A stretch of 64,000 nt of DNA from Rhynchopus sp. YZ270_cl-10 (Eukaryota; Euglenozoa; Diplonemea; Diplonemida; Diplonemidae), in NCBI GenBank assembly GCA_964035575.1, contig OZ037850.1, positions 558,001-622,000 of the forward strand, written 5' to 3'. Position 1 is the stretch's first letter, and each line of letters starts with the position of its first letter. Under the pieces are notes generated by a model. That model was not told the DNA's origin. It made no database searches and saw only the letters and a list, made by a program, of their open reading frames with translations. Below are positions 30,930 to 40,777 of the stretch, in pieces. The translations under genes and the position numbers were made by a program.

Positions 30930-31843
30930 TTTTTGTGTCAACAAAAAATCGCAAGGGAAAAAGAAATCTTCAGTAGATACCCCCCTGGTCACCCAGAATT
31001 GAAAGTTGAAAGTAAAAAGAGGGGAGAGAAAAAAAATGTCGGGGTGGATGTGTGTTTCTGGTGTTTGAAGTGTTGGAGGGGGGTGCGGCATATGAAGCTC
31101 TGCTTTTGGAACATTTGGTTTGGTTTTGGCGGAAAAGAATTTTTAAAAGAGACGACGCTCTGAATTGTTCTGAATTGAGGGAAGGTGGAGAAACCTTCCG
31201 TATTTGAGGAGAAAAAAAGGCTGGATTTTTTTTTGCTGTTGTCTTTATGTTTGAAACCTTGGCTTGTATCGTCACAAAAAAATATAATTGTTGGTGACTA
31301 ATGAACCCAAGGAAATATCAAGAAAGAGGCTGGAAGCGTAAACGCCTCGCCAGACATCGGCAGATGCAGGCACTGATTAATGCAGGACTGTACATTGCTC
31401 GTAACTCACAAATTTGACTCTTTATTTGGATCAATTTTTTTTAGCATTTTTGTTGGACAATTTTTTTTATTTGCGAGTATTCGGGATTTTGGGCTTTTTC
31501 TAAAAAAAGAAATGAACCCAACCCTGGTCAGAGGTATTCTTCACCACGAAGAGGGAGCCGCGTTTTAAAATAAAACTACAAAAAAAAAGGGGGGAATGAA
31601 TGTAACGTAAAGACACATAAAAAGACAGGTTAGTTGGTTGTTAGAATGAGGGTAGAGAAGAATTTTTTTTGAGGGTATTTTTATTTATTGACTCCACACT
31701 GAAGCTTTGCATGGCAATTTTGCTGACACGACTTTGACGGAAAAGAAAAGAACCCTTGAAAGATAGATGCACATCGATGTGCACACACGTCTTCGTAATC
31801 AAAAAAAAGAGAAGTTGAACGTGCAAACACCTGGGACGCAGCC

Positions 31844-31848
<5 letters not shown>

Positions 31849-31895
<47 letters not shown>

Positions 31896-31940
31896 GAAAG
31901 CTTGAAAGCTTGAAAGCTTGAAAGCTTGAAAGCTTGAAAG
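31849..31940. repeat. A44 tract followed by (AAAGCTTG) tandem repeat
   Basis: Uninterrupted run of 44 A, then TCAG and five units of AAAGCTTG ending in AAAGATGG. The run follows a GGGACGCAG-type repeat, as the tail of a plus-strand SINE-like sequence would. Confidence 0.85.
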
Positions 31941-32579
31941 ATGGAATACGCTCATTATGACATCGTATCTCAAACTACCTTGCAAACCTACAACGGCCTG
32001 ATGTTCCATACTGTTGCATATGGTCTTATCATTCGGACCGGGGACAGTTTAAAGCCTTATCCACGACTACAAATAAAACTTGTTGAGACGTGGCCACACA
32101 TACCCATTAAAATATAGAACCGTGCCTTTATTTATGCGCTCAAAAGGATGTGAAAGGTAGTAGCTTTGTAGGAACATCTTGGTCGTATTCAAGAATTAAC
32201 CTATGAGTGCAGACACCCCTACAAATCACGTAACGCTTTTTTTTTCGCGTATTACCCTTAAGATCTCAACATCCTCAACGCTGTCAACAGTCTATTTGTA
32301 TATGGGTTCTGTTGTATCTGCAATCATCCACCTGGTAGTGTACTCAATTTATTTCCTTCCTTTCGAAGGGATAAAATCATGCATTTGACAGTACAAGATA
32401 CATTTCCTTCTTTTGATAATTCTGAAAGAGGGTTGAAAAGCGTGCAAAAGATCCCTTTTATCCGCAGATATTGATACTTCATTGACAGTCGCAGAAGTGG
32501 CAGAACTGAAGAGACTCTGCGGTTACCAGGAAGGGTATCCTTCTCTATAAAAAAAGAAAAGTAACTATAAAAAAAGAAA

Positions 32580-32625
32580 AGTTTATAAGATGAACCTAAG
32601 CCTCACGTGCTTAGTCACCTTTTCA
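32580..32625 (-). repeat. Structured repeat next to a stop codon (hairpin family)
   Basis: Minus strand: AAGGTGACTAAGCAC..GAGGCTTAGGTTCATC. CTAAGC/GCTTAG form a stem. It starts a few bases 3' of the stop of the 32632-32962 exon, so in that transcript it would be in the 3' UTR. Confidence 0.5.
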
Positions 32626-32631
32626 TATTCG

Positions 32632-32962
32632 TTATCGCACAGCATCAGCTGCGCTGGCTTCTACAAGTTTGTTGTCAGGGATGATGTCATTTCCCCAGCC
32701 GGAGTTCGTAATTTTGGCACGTACGATGACGTGTTCAAGCATGTGCATAGTGTAGCGCGGGTACGTAAAAACTGGGCGACGGTCGTAGCCAATAAGTCCG
32801 GGTGCGCCAATGGACCGGAGGCCCCGTGAGGAGGAGATGGCAGATGCGGGAAATGGGTTTTGAATCCCAAGGGCTTTGCACAGGCGGTGAAGCTTGTTGA
32901 GCAATGTGCGCAAGGCGGCGGCCCGTTCTCTAATGTTAGAGGTTGGCCGGAGAACGTAGATC
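32632..32962 (-). CDS. Probable terminal exon, gene unknown
   Basis: Begins after a polypyrimidine/acceptor (TTTTCCACAG, exon from 32962) and reads 109 residues to TAA, starting ..IYVLRPTSNIRERAAAL. Basic, well-mixed composition (..RSIGAPGLIGYDRRPVF..) looks genuinely coding. It may be the last exon of the membrane-protein gene starting at 34135, but the intermediate junctions could not be fixed. Confidence 0.5.
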
Positions 32963-33556
32963 CTGTGGAAAATTTCCAAAAAAAAACCCCCCAGTTCATT
33001 TCTCCACTTTCCTGTCGACTTAATGCAAAACAGCGTAACGGAGTAAAATAAAAAAACGCACATTCTTTTTGGAAAGATAAGAACTATGAGAAAACTGCAG
33101 CTAAAAAAAAAATTGAGCGATTATTAACAGGATGAAAACACCAAAAGAAACCTTGATGAAAAAAAAGGGGGGAAGTGGGAAGTGGGAACCTGACGCGGCT
33201 TTGCGGATTTTCTCCTCAAAACCTGTGCACGACGATTTCACACACTTCTTTCAAGACAGGCAACATGCACGCACAGTGTAATACTCTCCAGCAAACCAGA
33301 GAAAAAGTTAGCCCTAAACACATCTGACACCTTAGCCACCAAAAATAGAAACTTAACACTCACCACAGGGGAAAACCCATGGGAGAGGTTGTGGTGAAAC
33401 GCACACACCTCGACCTGTTTGGTGAGGCGTGGCTCTGCCCAGTACCGCAAAGTGTGTTCAAAAATGTTTGTTTCTATTTCCTCCTTCATGAGGCGACAAC
33501 AACTCCCTATCAAACCCTTTCTCCCTCTGGCCACATTACCCTGCCCTCCAGTGTAC

Positions 33557-34135
33557 CTGCGACCATGCAATCACAATAGCCAGAGTGATCACCCCAGCCA
33601 GAGCGTAGGACCACAGGTACGACACGGGGGTGCAACAGCAGAAGGTTCTCTTCCTGTTTTGGAGGGTCTGGGGCACCCAACGCCAGAGCTGTGCGCCGTC
33701 GACGAAGAAAACGACGAACATGAAGACGAGAATGATGATGTGAATCGTGTAGAACGCGGCGTACCGTTCCGACTGGTGGTCGAACAAGCATTCCCTCGAC
33801 ATTGTGCTGTTGTCTGGGCAGTCCTCAGACCAGTCTGGCAGAGGCCATCTGAACCCAATGAAAATGACCCACCCCAACCATGTCAACCCCATATGCACCA
33901 ACGGCCGTACACGGTCTCCAGCCTGCGCCAAACACCCTAACACCCCCCAATGCGCCCCAGTAAACACGCCCAGCAGAATCCACCCTAAATACACAAAAAA
34001 CGTCATCAAGGCAACGTTCTTCCCCTCCTTACGGTTCAGATGGTCCGTATCGCTCGACCCAAAATCACCCTGCGCGTCATGCTGTCCATCAACCGTCACC
34101 TGCACCTTGAGGGGGTCCATTTTTGTCGTTTCCAT
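33557..34135 (-). CDS. Membrane protein, first exon
   Basis: ATG at 34135 (METTKMDPLKV). About 193 residues with four hydrophobic helices (around 44-62, 80-97, 130-150 and 170-188) and a short Cys cluster (RTFCCCTPV). The exon appears to end at TGGTCGCAG before GTACAC. A second coding-looking stretch follows (33370-33490, ..NIFEHTLRYWAEPRLTKQ..), so the gene has at least two exons. Family not recognised. Confidence 0.6.
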
Positions 34136-34250
34136 TTTCAATTCAATATTCTGGAAGTGTTTGAAGGGTCTAAGGAGGGGGGTTTAAACAGAATAAGGTC
34201 TGATTTGGGGAGGGGGAATCATATTTGCACGCCTTGTGAAGAGATTACCC

Positions 34251-35471
34251 TTAGGCGTTTCGCGCATTTGGCCCGGTGTCCATGAAGTCGGCAACGGTCA
34301 AACCGTGTTCTTGTATTTTGTCGCGTAGCTCGATAGAGATTTCTTTGCGTTCGGCGAGAGAGGCGTTTACGAGGAGGGTGAGGACGGAGCGGTGCTCTGT
34401 TTTTGAGAGGTGCACATTGTTTAGGGTGCTGTCGTTGCGGTAGACTTGGAGTGCTTTGTCGATTTGACCTCGTTTGCAATACAAATCTGTGATCGCAAGA
34501 ATGGTTCTCGCCGTGCCCAGTTGTGCCAATGCTGCTGTCTCGTACACCCGCACTCCTAAGCTGTAGAAGTAATCGTCCACTTCCGCCGACAACTCTGCGC
34601 AACTCGATATTGCCATATTAATAGCAAAGCTGTCCACCGCAATCTCAATCGTACGAAACAAACGAATCGCGTTTTCATGTTCGCCGCAACGTCGGTATGC
34701 ACTCATCATGCTTGTGTACGTCGCGATATTAGGTTCGCCATGAAATAAGAACCGTGATAATGTGCGCTCGGCAAGCTTAATTTTTCCTTTCTCTCCAAGA
34801 GATGAAATGAGTGTGTTAACAGAGAGGGTGCTCGGTGTGATGCGGGTCTCTGCCATTTGTTGGAATATTGCAGTAATCTCTTTGCCAGTCTCGCAGATGC
34901 GGAGGAGGCTGGCGAAGGTGTGTTCATTTCTGGGGATGTTGTCGCGGAGCATTGCGTTGGACAGCATCGTTGCCTTTTCTTTGCTGCCTCGCTTTGCATA
35001 TGCAAGGATGAGGGCGTTGCAGGCGACTGTTTGTGGTTTGATCCTGTCTTCCCGCATTTCCTTCCAAAGATTCTGCATACGCTCAAAAACCTCGTCGCTA
35101 GTGTCCTTCGCATAGAAGGAAAGAAGTGAACTGTACGACGCAGCGTTCGGGTAGATACGCTGCTGTGCCATCCCCTCCCACACCTCCTCCGCGTTGCGTA
35201 GGTACTGCCCGTGCTGGCTGCAGCGTGCGAGGGCACGTAGCATAGCGTTGGAGGACTCTGTCCCGAGATGGCAGTTCCGTGCTTTCAACTCATTCCATTT
35301 TAAGTACAACTGCTTGACCGCAAGTATGGCATCCCGTTTGTTCAATTCTCGTTTCCCCGTGCCACACACCTCAGTCAGCGCCTCTGCAGAAGCTTTGTCC
35401 GAAAGTGCCCTCAGCGGCCGACTTTTCTCCAAATTTTTCGCAACGCTGTTCCGAATATACCGCGGACCCAT
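34251..35471 (-). CDS. Pentatricopeptide repeat (PPR) protein
   Basis: 406 residues, intronless. Several ~35-residue PPR motifs are visible: NAASYSSLLSFYAKDTSDEVFERMQ.., TVACNALILAYAKRGSKEKATML.., NEHTFASLLRICETGKEITAIF.., TLSVNTLISSLGEKGKIKLAERT.. and NIATYTSMMSAYRRCGEHENAIRLF. PPR proteins bind single-stranded RNA base by base. They usually act in mitochondria on RNA processing, editing or translation, which fits the elaborate mitochondrial RNA metabolism of euglenozoans. The N-terminus (MGPRYIRNSVAKNLEKSRPLR) is basic and compatible with mitochondrial import. The RNA target is not predictable. Confidence 0.9.
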   Translation of the reverse strand: MGPRYIRNSVAKNLEKSRPLRALSDKASAEALTEVCGTGKRELNKRDAILAVKQLYLKWNELKARNCHLGTESSNAMLRALARCSQHGQYLRNAEEVWEGMAQQRIYPNAASYSSLLSFYAKDTSDEVFERMQNLWKEMREDRIKPQTVACNALILAYAKRGSKEKATMLSNAMLRDNIPRNEHTFASLLRICETGKEITAIFQQMAETRITPSTLSVNTLISSLGEKGKIKLAERTLSRFLFHGEPNIATYTSMMSAYRRCGEHENAIRLFRTIEIAVDSFAINMAISSCAELSAEVDDYFYSLGVRVYETAALAQLGTARTILAITDLYCKRGQIDKALQVYRNDSTLNNVHLSKTEHRSVLTLLVNASLAERKEISIELRDKIQEHGLTVADFMDTGPNARNA

Positions 35472-36315
35472 TTCCGAACAAAAAAAAAAAATGCTATGAG
35501 ATTATCATAAGAATGGTCCCTGGAGTGAGAGAGAGGGGTCGATGCAGTGACCGCAGCAGCAAACCCATGAAGTGGGTGCAATTCAACCCAGAAAACTATC
35601 AAGACAACCTCGATCACCCGATCACCCGATCACCCCCTCCGCCCACAATTCTCATCCATTCTTCTTACCACCCACCCACCCCTATGCACATTGAAATGCG
35701 ACGACAAAAATGTCGCACCAGCCTCTCAGCAGTGCCGCCAGCAGGAAGACTGCTTCCATGAGCTGGATGGGAGCTTCACTTCATGCATTGCCAGAGTAAA
35801 ATACTTCCCACCCCCCCTCGAAACCCCCTCCCCTTCCAATCCTGTTAAGGCATGCACAGCGTTCCCATAACCCACCCACATCCCTTCCCCAACGAACGTC
35901 GAACAGCGAATGTCCCCTTTGTTTGTCGCGGGTGAAGCAAAATCAACACCAGGGGGGCTTGCGACGCAATGTGTTTCCCCCCACCCTTCCCCAGCACTAA
36001 ACACACTTCACATCGCCGTTCAATGGGTACAATGAACAAGATGTTGGGCGTGGAGACGGTATCTCAGTGCGAAATACAGCGTGAAGACGAAAAAACGGAC
36101 CGGAAAAAAAACAGAGAAGTTGAAAGTGCAAACACCTCACCTCGACGGACGCAGGCACTAGAGAAAAAAAAATGGGGGGGGAGAACCTGGGGTATGTTTC
36201 ACTCTAAGGAGAGCTGCAGCGCCCTCCATTCTACATACATCTACAAATAGGACAGTTACCCACCCCCCTTCTCCTTCTCCTTCCCCTTCTCCTTCTCTAT
36301 CTCTATCTCTCTTTT
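35472..36315. other. Intergenic region with SINE-like fragment
   Basis: No gene. At 36108-36155 lies AGAGAAGTTGAAAGTGCAAA followed by CACCT..GGACGCAGGCAC, shared with 4224-4260, 31806-31848 and 38062-38110. A CCTTCTCCTTCTC polypyrimidine run is at 36270-36312. Confidence 0.55.
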
Positions 36316-37803
36316 TCAAAAAATCAGGTCAAAACGAGTGTTCGATCCAAATTTTGATGTGTTCTTCGCAACCAACCTTGCTTCCACCGGAGTAAACCAG
36401 TTCACACTCAAATCCACTGACAGAGACAACCGTGAGGAAGCTGTTGCCACTTCCAGCATATTCTCCGCTATTTCACCCAACCCTTTACCATCTACGCGGT
36501 TCCCTTTAAAGCACAGCACGATACTAATGGGGTGATCCGTATCAACCTTAATAAGAGCGAGAAGAGGCTTGACGATAGCGCTGGTCAAAAGACATCGTTC
36601 TGCTTTTAATGTGAATGATTCGAGAGTTTCCGGTCTTTTGAGGGCAAGCACCTCGAGCAGTGCTATCACACTAGAGTCACAAACACCGCTGCGGCAGACG
36701 TCGAGACTCACATTTTTTGTTTTGATTTGCGCAAAATTCTCAATAAATTGAGTCAACCCATCTCCATCCATACGAAGCCCCGCCAACGACAGCTCAAATC
36801 TCTCGGTAAAACACCCTCCCAAATCTGGATCAACCACTAATGAAAGCAGTGTCTCTACCCCTTCATTCCCCAACAACATATTGTCATCAAAACACAAAGA
36901 CATCGTTGCGAGCACCTTAGGAATTTCAGACAACCTCAGCCTTTTGAACACCCTCCGACTCTGTGTCACCCTTTCTGTAAAAACCTCTTTAATGAGCAGC
37001 GGGGTTTTGTCGGTAAGGTGGGTTTGGCTGCTAAGATTTAGGTTGAAGGCTTCGAGTTTGAGGTTTTCTTCGCTAAATCTGGAGAACAGAATGCCGACCC
37101 CAACGTCGCTGATGCTGTTAAAGGAGAGATCCAGACTCAAGCTTTTGTATTGCACCTTCCCAACCAAATTCCCTAGAGTCTCACAAACCGCATCACAAAG
37201 AACATAGCTTGGTAAACCCAACTTCAAATGTTTCACACCACAAATCTGTGCACCACCAAACACCACATCAATCGTATCCAACTGAACATGAGCATGATAT
37301 AAATCTAAGACAATACTCTTCGGCCCGCAAAGCGTTCCATCCAAAATTGATCCAACAATTTGATAAGAATTGGTCCATTCTGATTCAGAGAATTTGAGGT
37401 AAAGTGGGTCTGGACAGTGTTCATTGCATGCAATACTACGAAGCGATTCTGAAAAGCTGGAGAGAGGAAGCGAAGGGAGACCAGACGCTGCGGCAGCAAC
37501 GACAGTGGGGAGGGAAGCCCAACCTTGGTATTCATGGAGTCCACCGTTTCCTTCTAAAAGGCGGTTGATCACAATGGAAGGGGAAAGACGAGCCGTGATG
37601 ATGTCGCCAGCGGAAAGGCCAATGTTGCGAACCTCAACGCAGCTGTGTTCTTCCTCTTCATACACCCGCTCCTCTCCTCCACAACACACCGTCAATGTCA
37701 CCATATCCCCCGCAGCACGGAACACATCCTCCAAAGTAGCATCCTCCTTCAATTCAACGTCAATCCTCTCCCCTGTCTCTTCACGTTGTAATATTACATA
37801 CAT
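36316..37803 (-). CDS. Leucine-rich-repeat protein with ubiquitin-like N-terminus
   Basis: 495 residues, intronless. Residues 1-75 (MYVILQREETGERIDVELKE then DATLEDVFRAAGDMVTL..) have the length and strand pattern of a ubiquitin-like or PB1-like beta-grasp. From ~150 on, repeated LxLxxNxIxDxGVGxL-type segments (LSLDLSFNSISDVGVGILF; VLCFKGNRVDGKGLGEIAE; SVDLSVNWFTPVEA) indicate RNase-inhibitor-like LRRs. Such proteins are interaction platforms. The grasp-plus-LRR combination recalls tubulin-cofactor E-like proteins, but no CAP-Gly domain is seen, so no name is given. Confidence 0.75.
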   Translation of the reverse strand: MYVILQREETGERIDVELKEDATLEDVFRAAGDMVTLTVCCGGEERVYEEEEHSCVEVRNIGLSAGDIITARLSPSIVINRLLEGNGGLHEYQGWASLPTVVAAAASGLPSLPLSSFSESLRSIACNEHCPDPLYLKFSESEWTNSYQIVGSILDGTLCGPKSIVLDLYHAHVQLDTIDVVFGGAQICGVKHLKLGLPSYVLCDAVCETLGNLVGKVQYKSLSLDLSFNSISDVGVGILFSRFSEENLKLEAFNLNLSSQTHLTDKTPLLIKEVFTERVTQSRRVFKRLRLSEIPKVLATMSLCFDDNMLLGNEGVETLLSLVVDPDLGGCFTERFELSLAGLRMDGDGLTQFIENFAQIKTKNVSLDVCRSGVCDSSVIALLEVLALKRPETLESFTLKAERCLLTSAIVKPLLALIKVDTDHPISIVLCFKGNRVDGKGLGEIAENMLEVATASSRLSLSVDLSVNWFTPVEARLVAKNTSKFGSNTRFDLIF

Positions 37804-38779
37804 AGGTTTTGAGATGTGCTTAAAAAATGGATGAGTGAGGGGGGGAAAAGGAGGGGAAGAGGGAGGGGAAATGAGGGGCTATTGTTTGATCCGGTTTTAT
37901 GAATGCTTGAAGAGGGGGGTTGGTGGTGGGGTGTGTGTTGGAATCGAGAGCTGACGATAAATTAAAAAAAGGGGGGTGTGCGAGTCGTCGCATCATCAAA
38001 TCCGATGCAAAAGAGAGAATAACAGTTTATAAGATGATCCTAAGCCTCTGTGCTTAGTCACTTTAAAAAAAGTGAAGTTGATAGTGCAAAACGCCTCTGG
38101 GACGCAGGGCACTGACACTCCGCGGGTTATCGAACCCCGAATAAAATAAAAAAATTCTCACTAATTTGTTGTGGCTGAAGGGGGGCTGATTCGCACTTCT
38201 TTGCGCACTTTTTTGTGCCCCTCCATTCAGTCACACCATAATCTGTCTTGTTTTGTTATGACAATTCTCATATCGAAGCAGGTTCGGTACACAAATGCCG
38301 CCCGAAGGCTAAGATAGTATAGACGCAACACATCCCAATAAATTTGTCTTTTTTTGAAAACTTGGTTGTATTAGTGTAGACACCTCCACTTTACTTTTTT
38401 TTTTTTCAAAATGTCTTTTTTTCGAATGCATCAAAATATGCCGCCAACGGTTTCTGCTCCTCAGTGGTCAGGAAGGATTGCTGAAAGGGTTTTTTTGGTT
38501 TGTTTTTTTGTTCAAAAACTAAACATAACATTATACCAACTGATCTGTCTTAAAGACTCTTTACTACTCTACTACTATGTCTTTTTTCGTTGACCGCAGC
38601 CATTTAGGCTCTTTGCCTATGACGCACATGATAATGGATGAGGGAGAGAATTCAAAAGGAAAAAGCGTAAAGACAGATCTATCGTTGGTTTTAAATCTGT
38701 TTAGTTTCCAATCACACTTCGTGTGTGCAAAAAAAATAGCTCAAAATCCCCGGCTGGACGACCCAGTCTGCGCTCCCCC
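37804..38779. other. Intergenic region with SINE-like repeat
   Basis: 38026-38140 contains in order: the CCTAAGCC..GCTTAG hairpin, TCACTTT/AAAGTGA hairpin, AAGTTGATAGTGCAAAACGC, CTCTGGGACGCAGG, a B-box-like GGTTATCGAACCCC, then AATAAAATAAAA. This is the most complete copy of the repeat family. The second 31-bp repeat copy is at 38354-38384. No gene seen. Confidence 0.55.
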
Positions 38780-39880
38780 TTATCGCTTTATATCGTGTAG
38801 GGAACCGACAACTCTAACTCTGTGAGAGTTACCACATCCCAATACCCACACAAATACAACCAATATTTCAAAAATGGCTTCATGGCTGGTTTCAGCCATT
38901 CCGTGTTTGCGGGGGAGGAAACATACCGAGAGTGCCCCTTTTGCCACTCCAAAGACATCTTTGTCGGAATAGTTTGTAATCTTTTGGAAGAGTTCAAACT
39001 CAGAGGTTAACGTAATATCGAACACCCCTCTGTCATCTGTGTTTAGGGAGATCGGGTGCGACCCGACCCAGTCTGTTACGTGATGATCATCGGGCTTCCA
39101 GTCTGTTGTGATTAGGTTCGAGGTGATGCACATTTCAATCGGAATATTATAATCACGCACAAGCTTTTCATTCTCCTCCTTCGAAAACACTAGATGCCCA
39201 ATACGGTCAGGACGGAGCTCCAACATTTCCTTCAACTCCACTTCATCATCCTTCTCCCCTACATGAAGGGTCATTGGAAGTCCATTGTTCCTTGCCTCTA
39301 CGAGGTAGGGGGAAAGCTCTGAGAAAACACCTTTATAGCAGTTGCCACTTAGGTCCATTCCGACGACTCCTTTTGATTTGTATTTGATTGCAGTCGCGAC
39401 AGCCTCCTTGCAGGATTGGACTGGAGAAGAGCGGTTGACGGAAACAAGAAGTTTTGTGTCAACTCTTTTATCTTCAGGGAGACTCGCATTTGCTTCATCG
39501 ATAGCGTGGAGAACGGTGTCCAGGTATGCTTCTGTTCCCTTCCCTTCGAGGTTTTTGAGTGAGGTACGGAGTTCAAGGTATTTGGTGTTTTCCGCGCTGT
39601 AGTCGAGAACCACCTCTTTGCTGATCCGGTGGATTGCAGCCAAATTGTCGGTCACTTTATAAATCGCATCAAACATTTTGAAACAATGCTGCATCCTCGT
39701 CTCCGCCTTCTCCATGGCAGCGATAGTTGCGCCTTCCATATTAGGCTGCCCATATGAGGTGCTCAATCCCTCTAAACCCTTCTCACGCATCAACTCATTT
39801 ATGGTCGAAGGACGGATCGAACCCCCCAGATGAGCGTGCAGCTCTACCTTAGGCATATCATGCAGCACCGAAGACGCCAT
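38780..39880 (-). CDS. Adenosine deaminase-like protein (ADAL / N6-methyl-AMP deaminase family)
   Basis: 366 residues. Metal and catalytic motifs of the adenosine/AMP deaminase fold are all present: HAH at 15/17, LHVGE with His206 and Glu209, RIGH with His229, and LNTDD with Asp282/283. ITSN and HPISLNTDDRGVF match the ADAL subgroup more than classical ADA. The enzyme hydrolytically deaminates (N6-methyl-)AMP or adenosine to IMP or inosine, in the cytosol, in purine salvage. The last ~30 residues (..ILVVFVWVLGCGNSHRVRV..) are atypically hydrophobic and may be read-through into an intron or 3' UTR, so the true C-terminus could differ. Confidence 0.9.
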   Translation of the reverse strand: MASSVLHDMPKVELHAHLGGSIRPSTINELMREKGLEGLSTSYGQPNMEGATIAAMEKAETRMQHCFKMFDAIYKVTDNLAAIHRISKEVVLDYSAENTKYLELRTSLKNLEGKGTEAYLDTVLHAIDEANASLPEDKRVDTKLLVSVNRSSPVQSCKEAVATAIKYKSKGVVGMDLSGNCYKGVFSELSPYLVEARNNGLPMTLHVGEKDDEVELKEMLELRPDRIGHLVFSKEENEKLVRDYNIPIEMCITSNLITTDWKPDDHHVTDWVGSHPISLNTDDRGVFDITLTSEFELFQKITNYSDKDVFGVAKGALSVCFLPRKHGMAETSHEAIFEILVVFVWVLGCGNSHRVRVVGSLHDIKR

Positions 39881-40777
39881 TTAGATTTGTGTGTAAATTC
39901 TTTTGGAAAAAAATAGAAGAAAAAAGGGGGTGGGGAAAATAATGTGAGCAAGAGAGAAGGTAATGATGTCGAATTCGTTGGATACATAAGAGAGATCCTA
40001 GTGCCTTTTTGTTAGAAGAAAGGGGGGACAATTTTGAGAAGTATAACAACTTTTTTTAACACTCAGAAATTGTGCATTTGCAAAAAAGAAGAAAAAATGC
40101 ATAAACTATCCGCAGTGTAAAAAAAAAAAAAGAAATATTTGATAACATGCAGGCATCAAAAGGCAGATAGCAGGCACGCGACGTAAAAAAAATAATGATC
40201 CTTTTGAAATTGAAACGGACTTCGAGTTGTGCATCTATTTTACTCGGAATGTTCCAGAAAATAATAAGGGAAAAAAAAAAAGGAAATTGTGGATTTTTTT
40301 GCCTGATTTTAGACCGCGAATCAACGGAATAGCTACCATTTTTTTTTCCCCTTCATAGGATCGATACTAAAGAGCGAATGTGGAAAAAAATGAAATAAAA
40401 TGCATCACAAAACAACGGTCAACACAACGAAACATCTTGCTGGCATCTGTTTTCTACCCACTTCTTCCTTGCCACTTCCTATACCCCTGTTGTGAGGAGA
40501 AACAGCGAACCCAGGGATTGAGAAAAAAATGAAATCCAGCTCAGATCGAACCCGCTATTGATCCATACAAAATAATTTTTTGGCTAAATTGAAAAAGTAC
40601 CTCTGTTGGAACGCAAAGCACCAAAAAAAAATCCCTCAAAAAAGATGCACACACACACAGCACATCCTTATAAAATAAACAAACGACACACACTTTGTAG
40701 GTATTTGGAGGTAGGGCGCCGTTGGACTGCCTCTCTCTGCTACCGTTTTACACAAACAAAAAAACAAACATTTTTTT
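39881..40777. other. Intergenic region
   Basis: A/T homopolymer-rich; no gene, RNA gene or repeat recognised. Confidence 0.5.

Larger units (their letters stand above)
30930..32631. other. Intergenic region
   Basis: No gene. AT-rich. Holds the A44 tract and the 8-bp tandem repeat at 31849-31940, and SINE-like pieces near 31335-31390 and 31806-31848 (GAGAAGTTGAACGTGCAAAC / GGGACGCAG). Confidence 0.55.
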
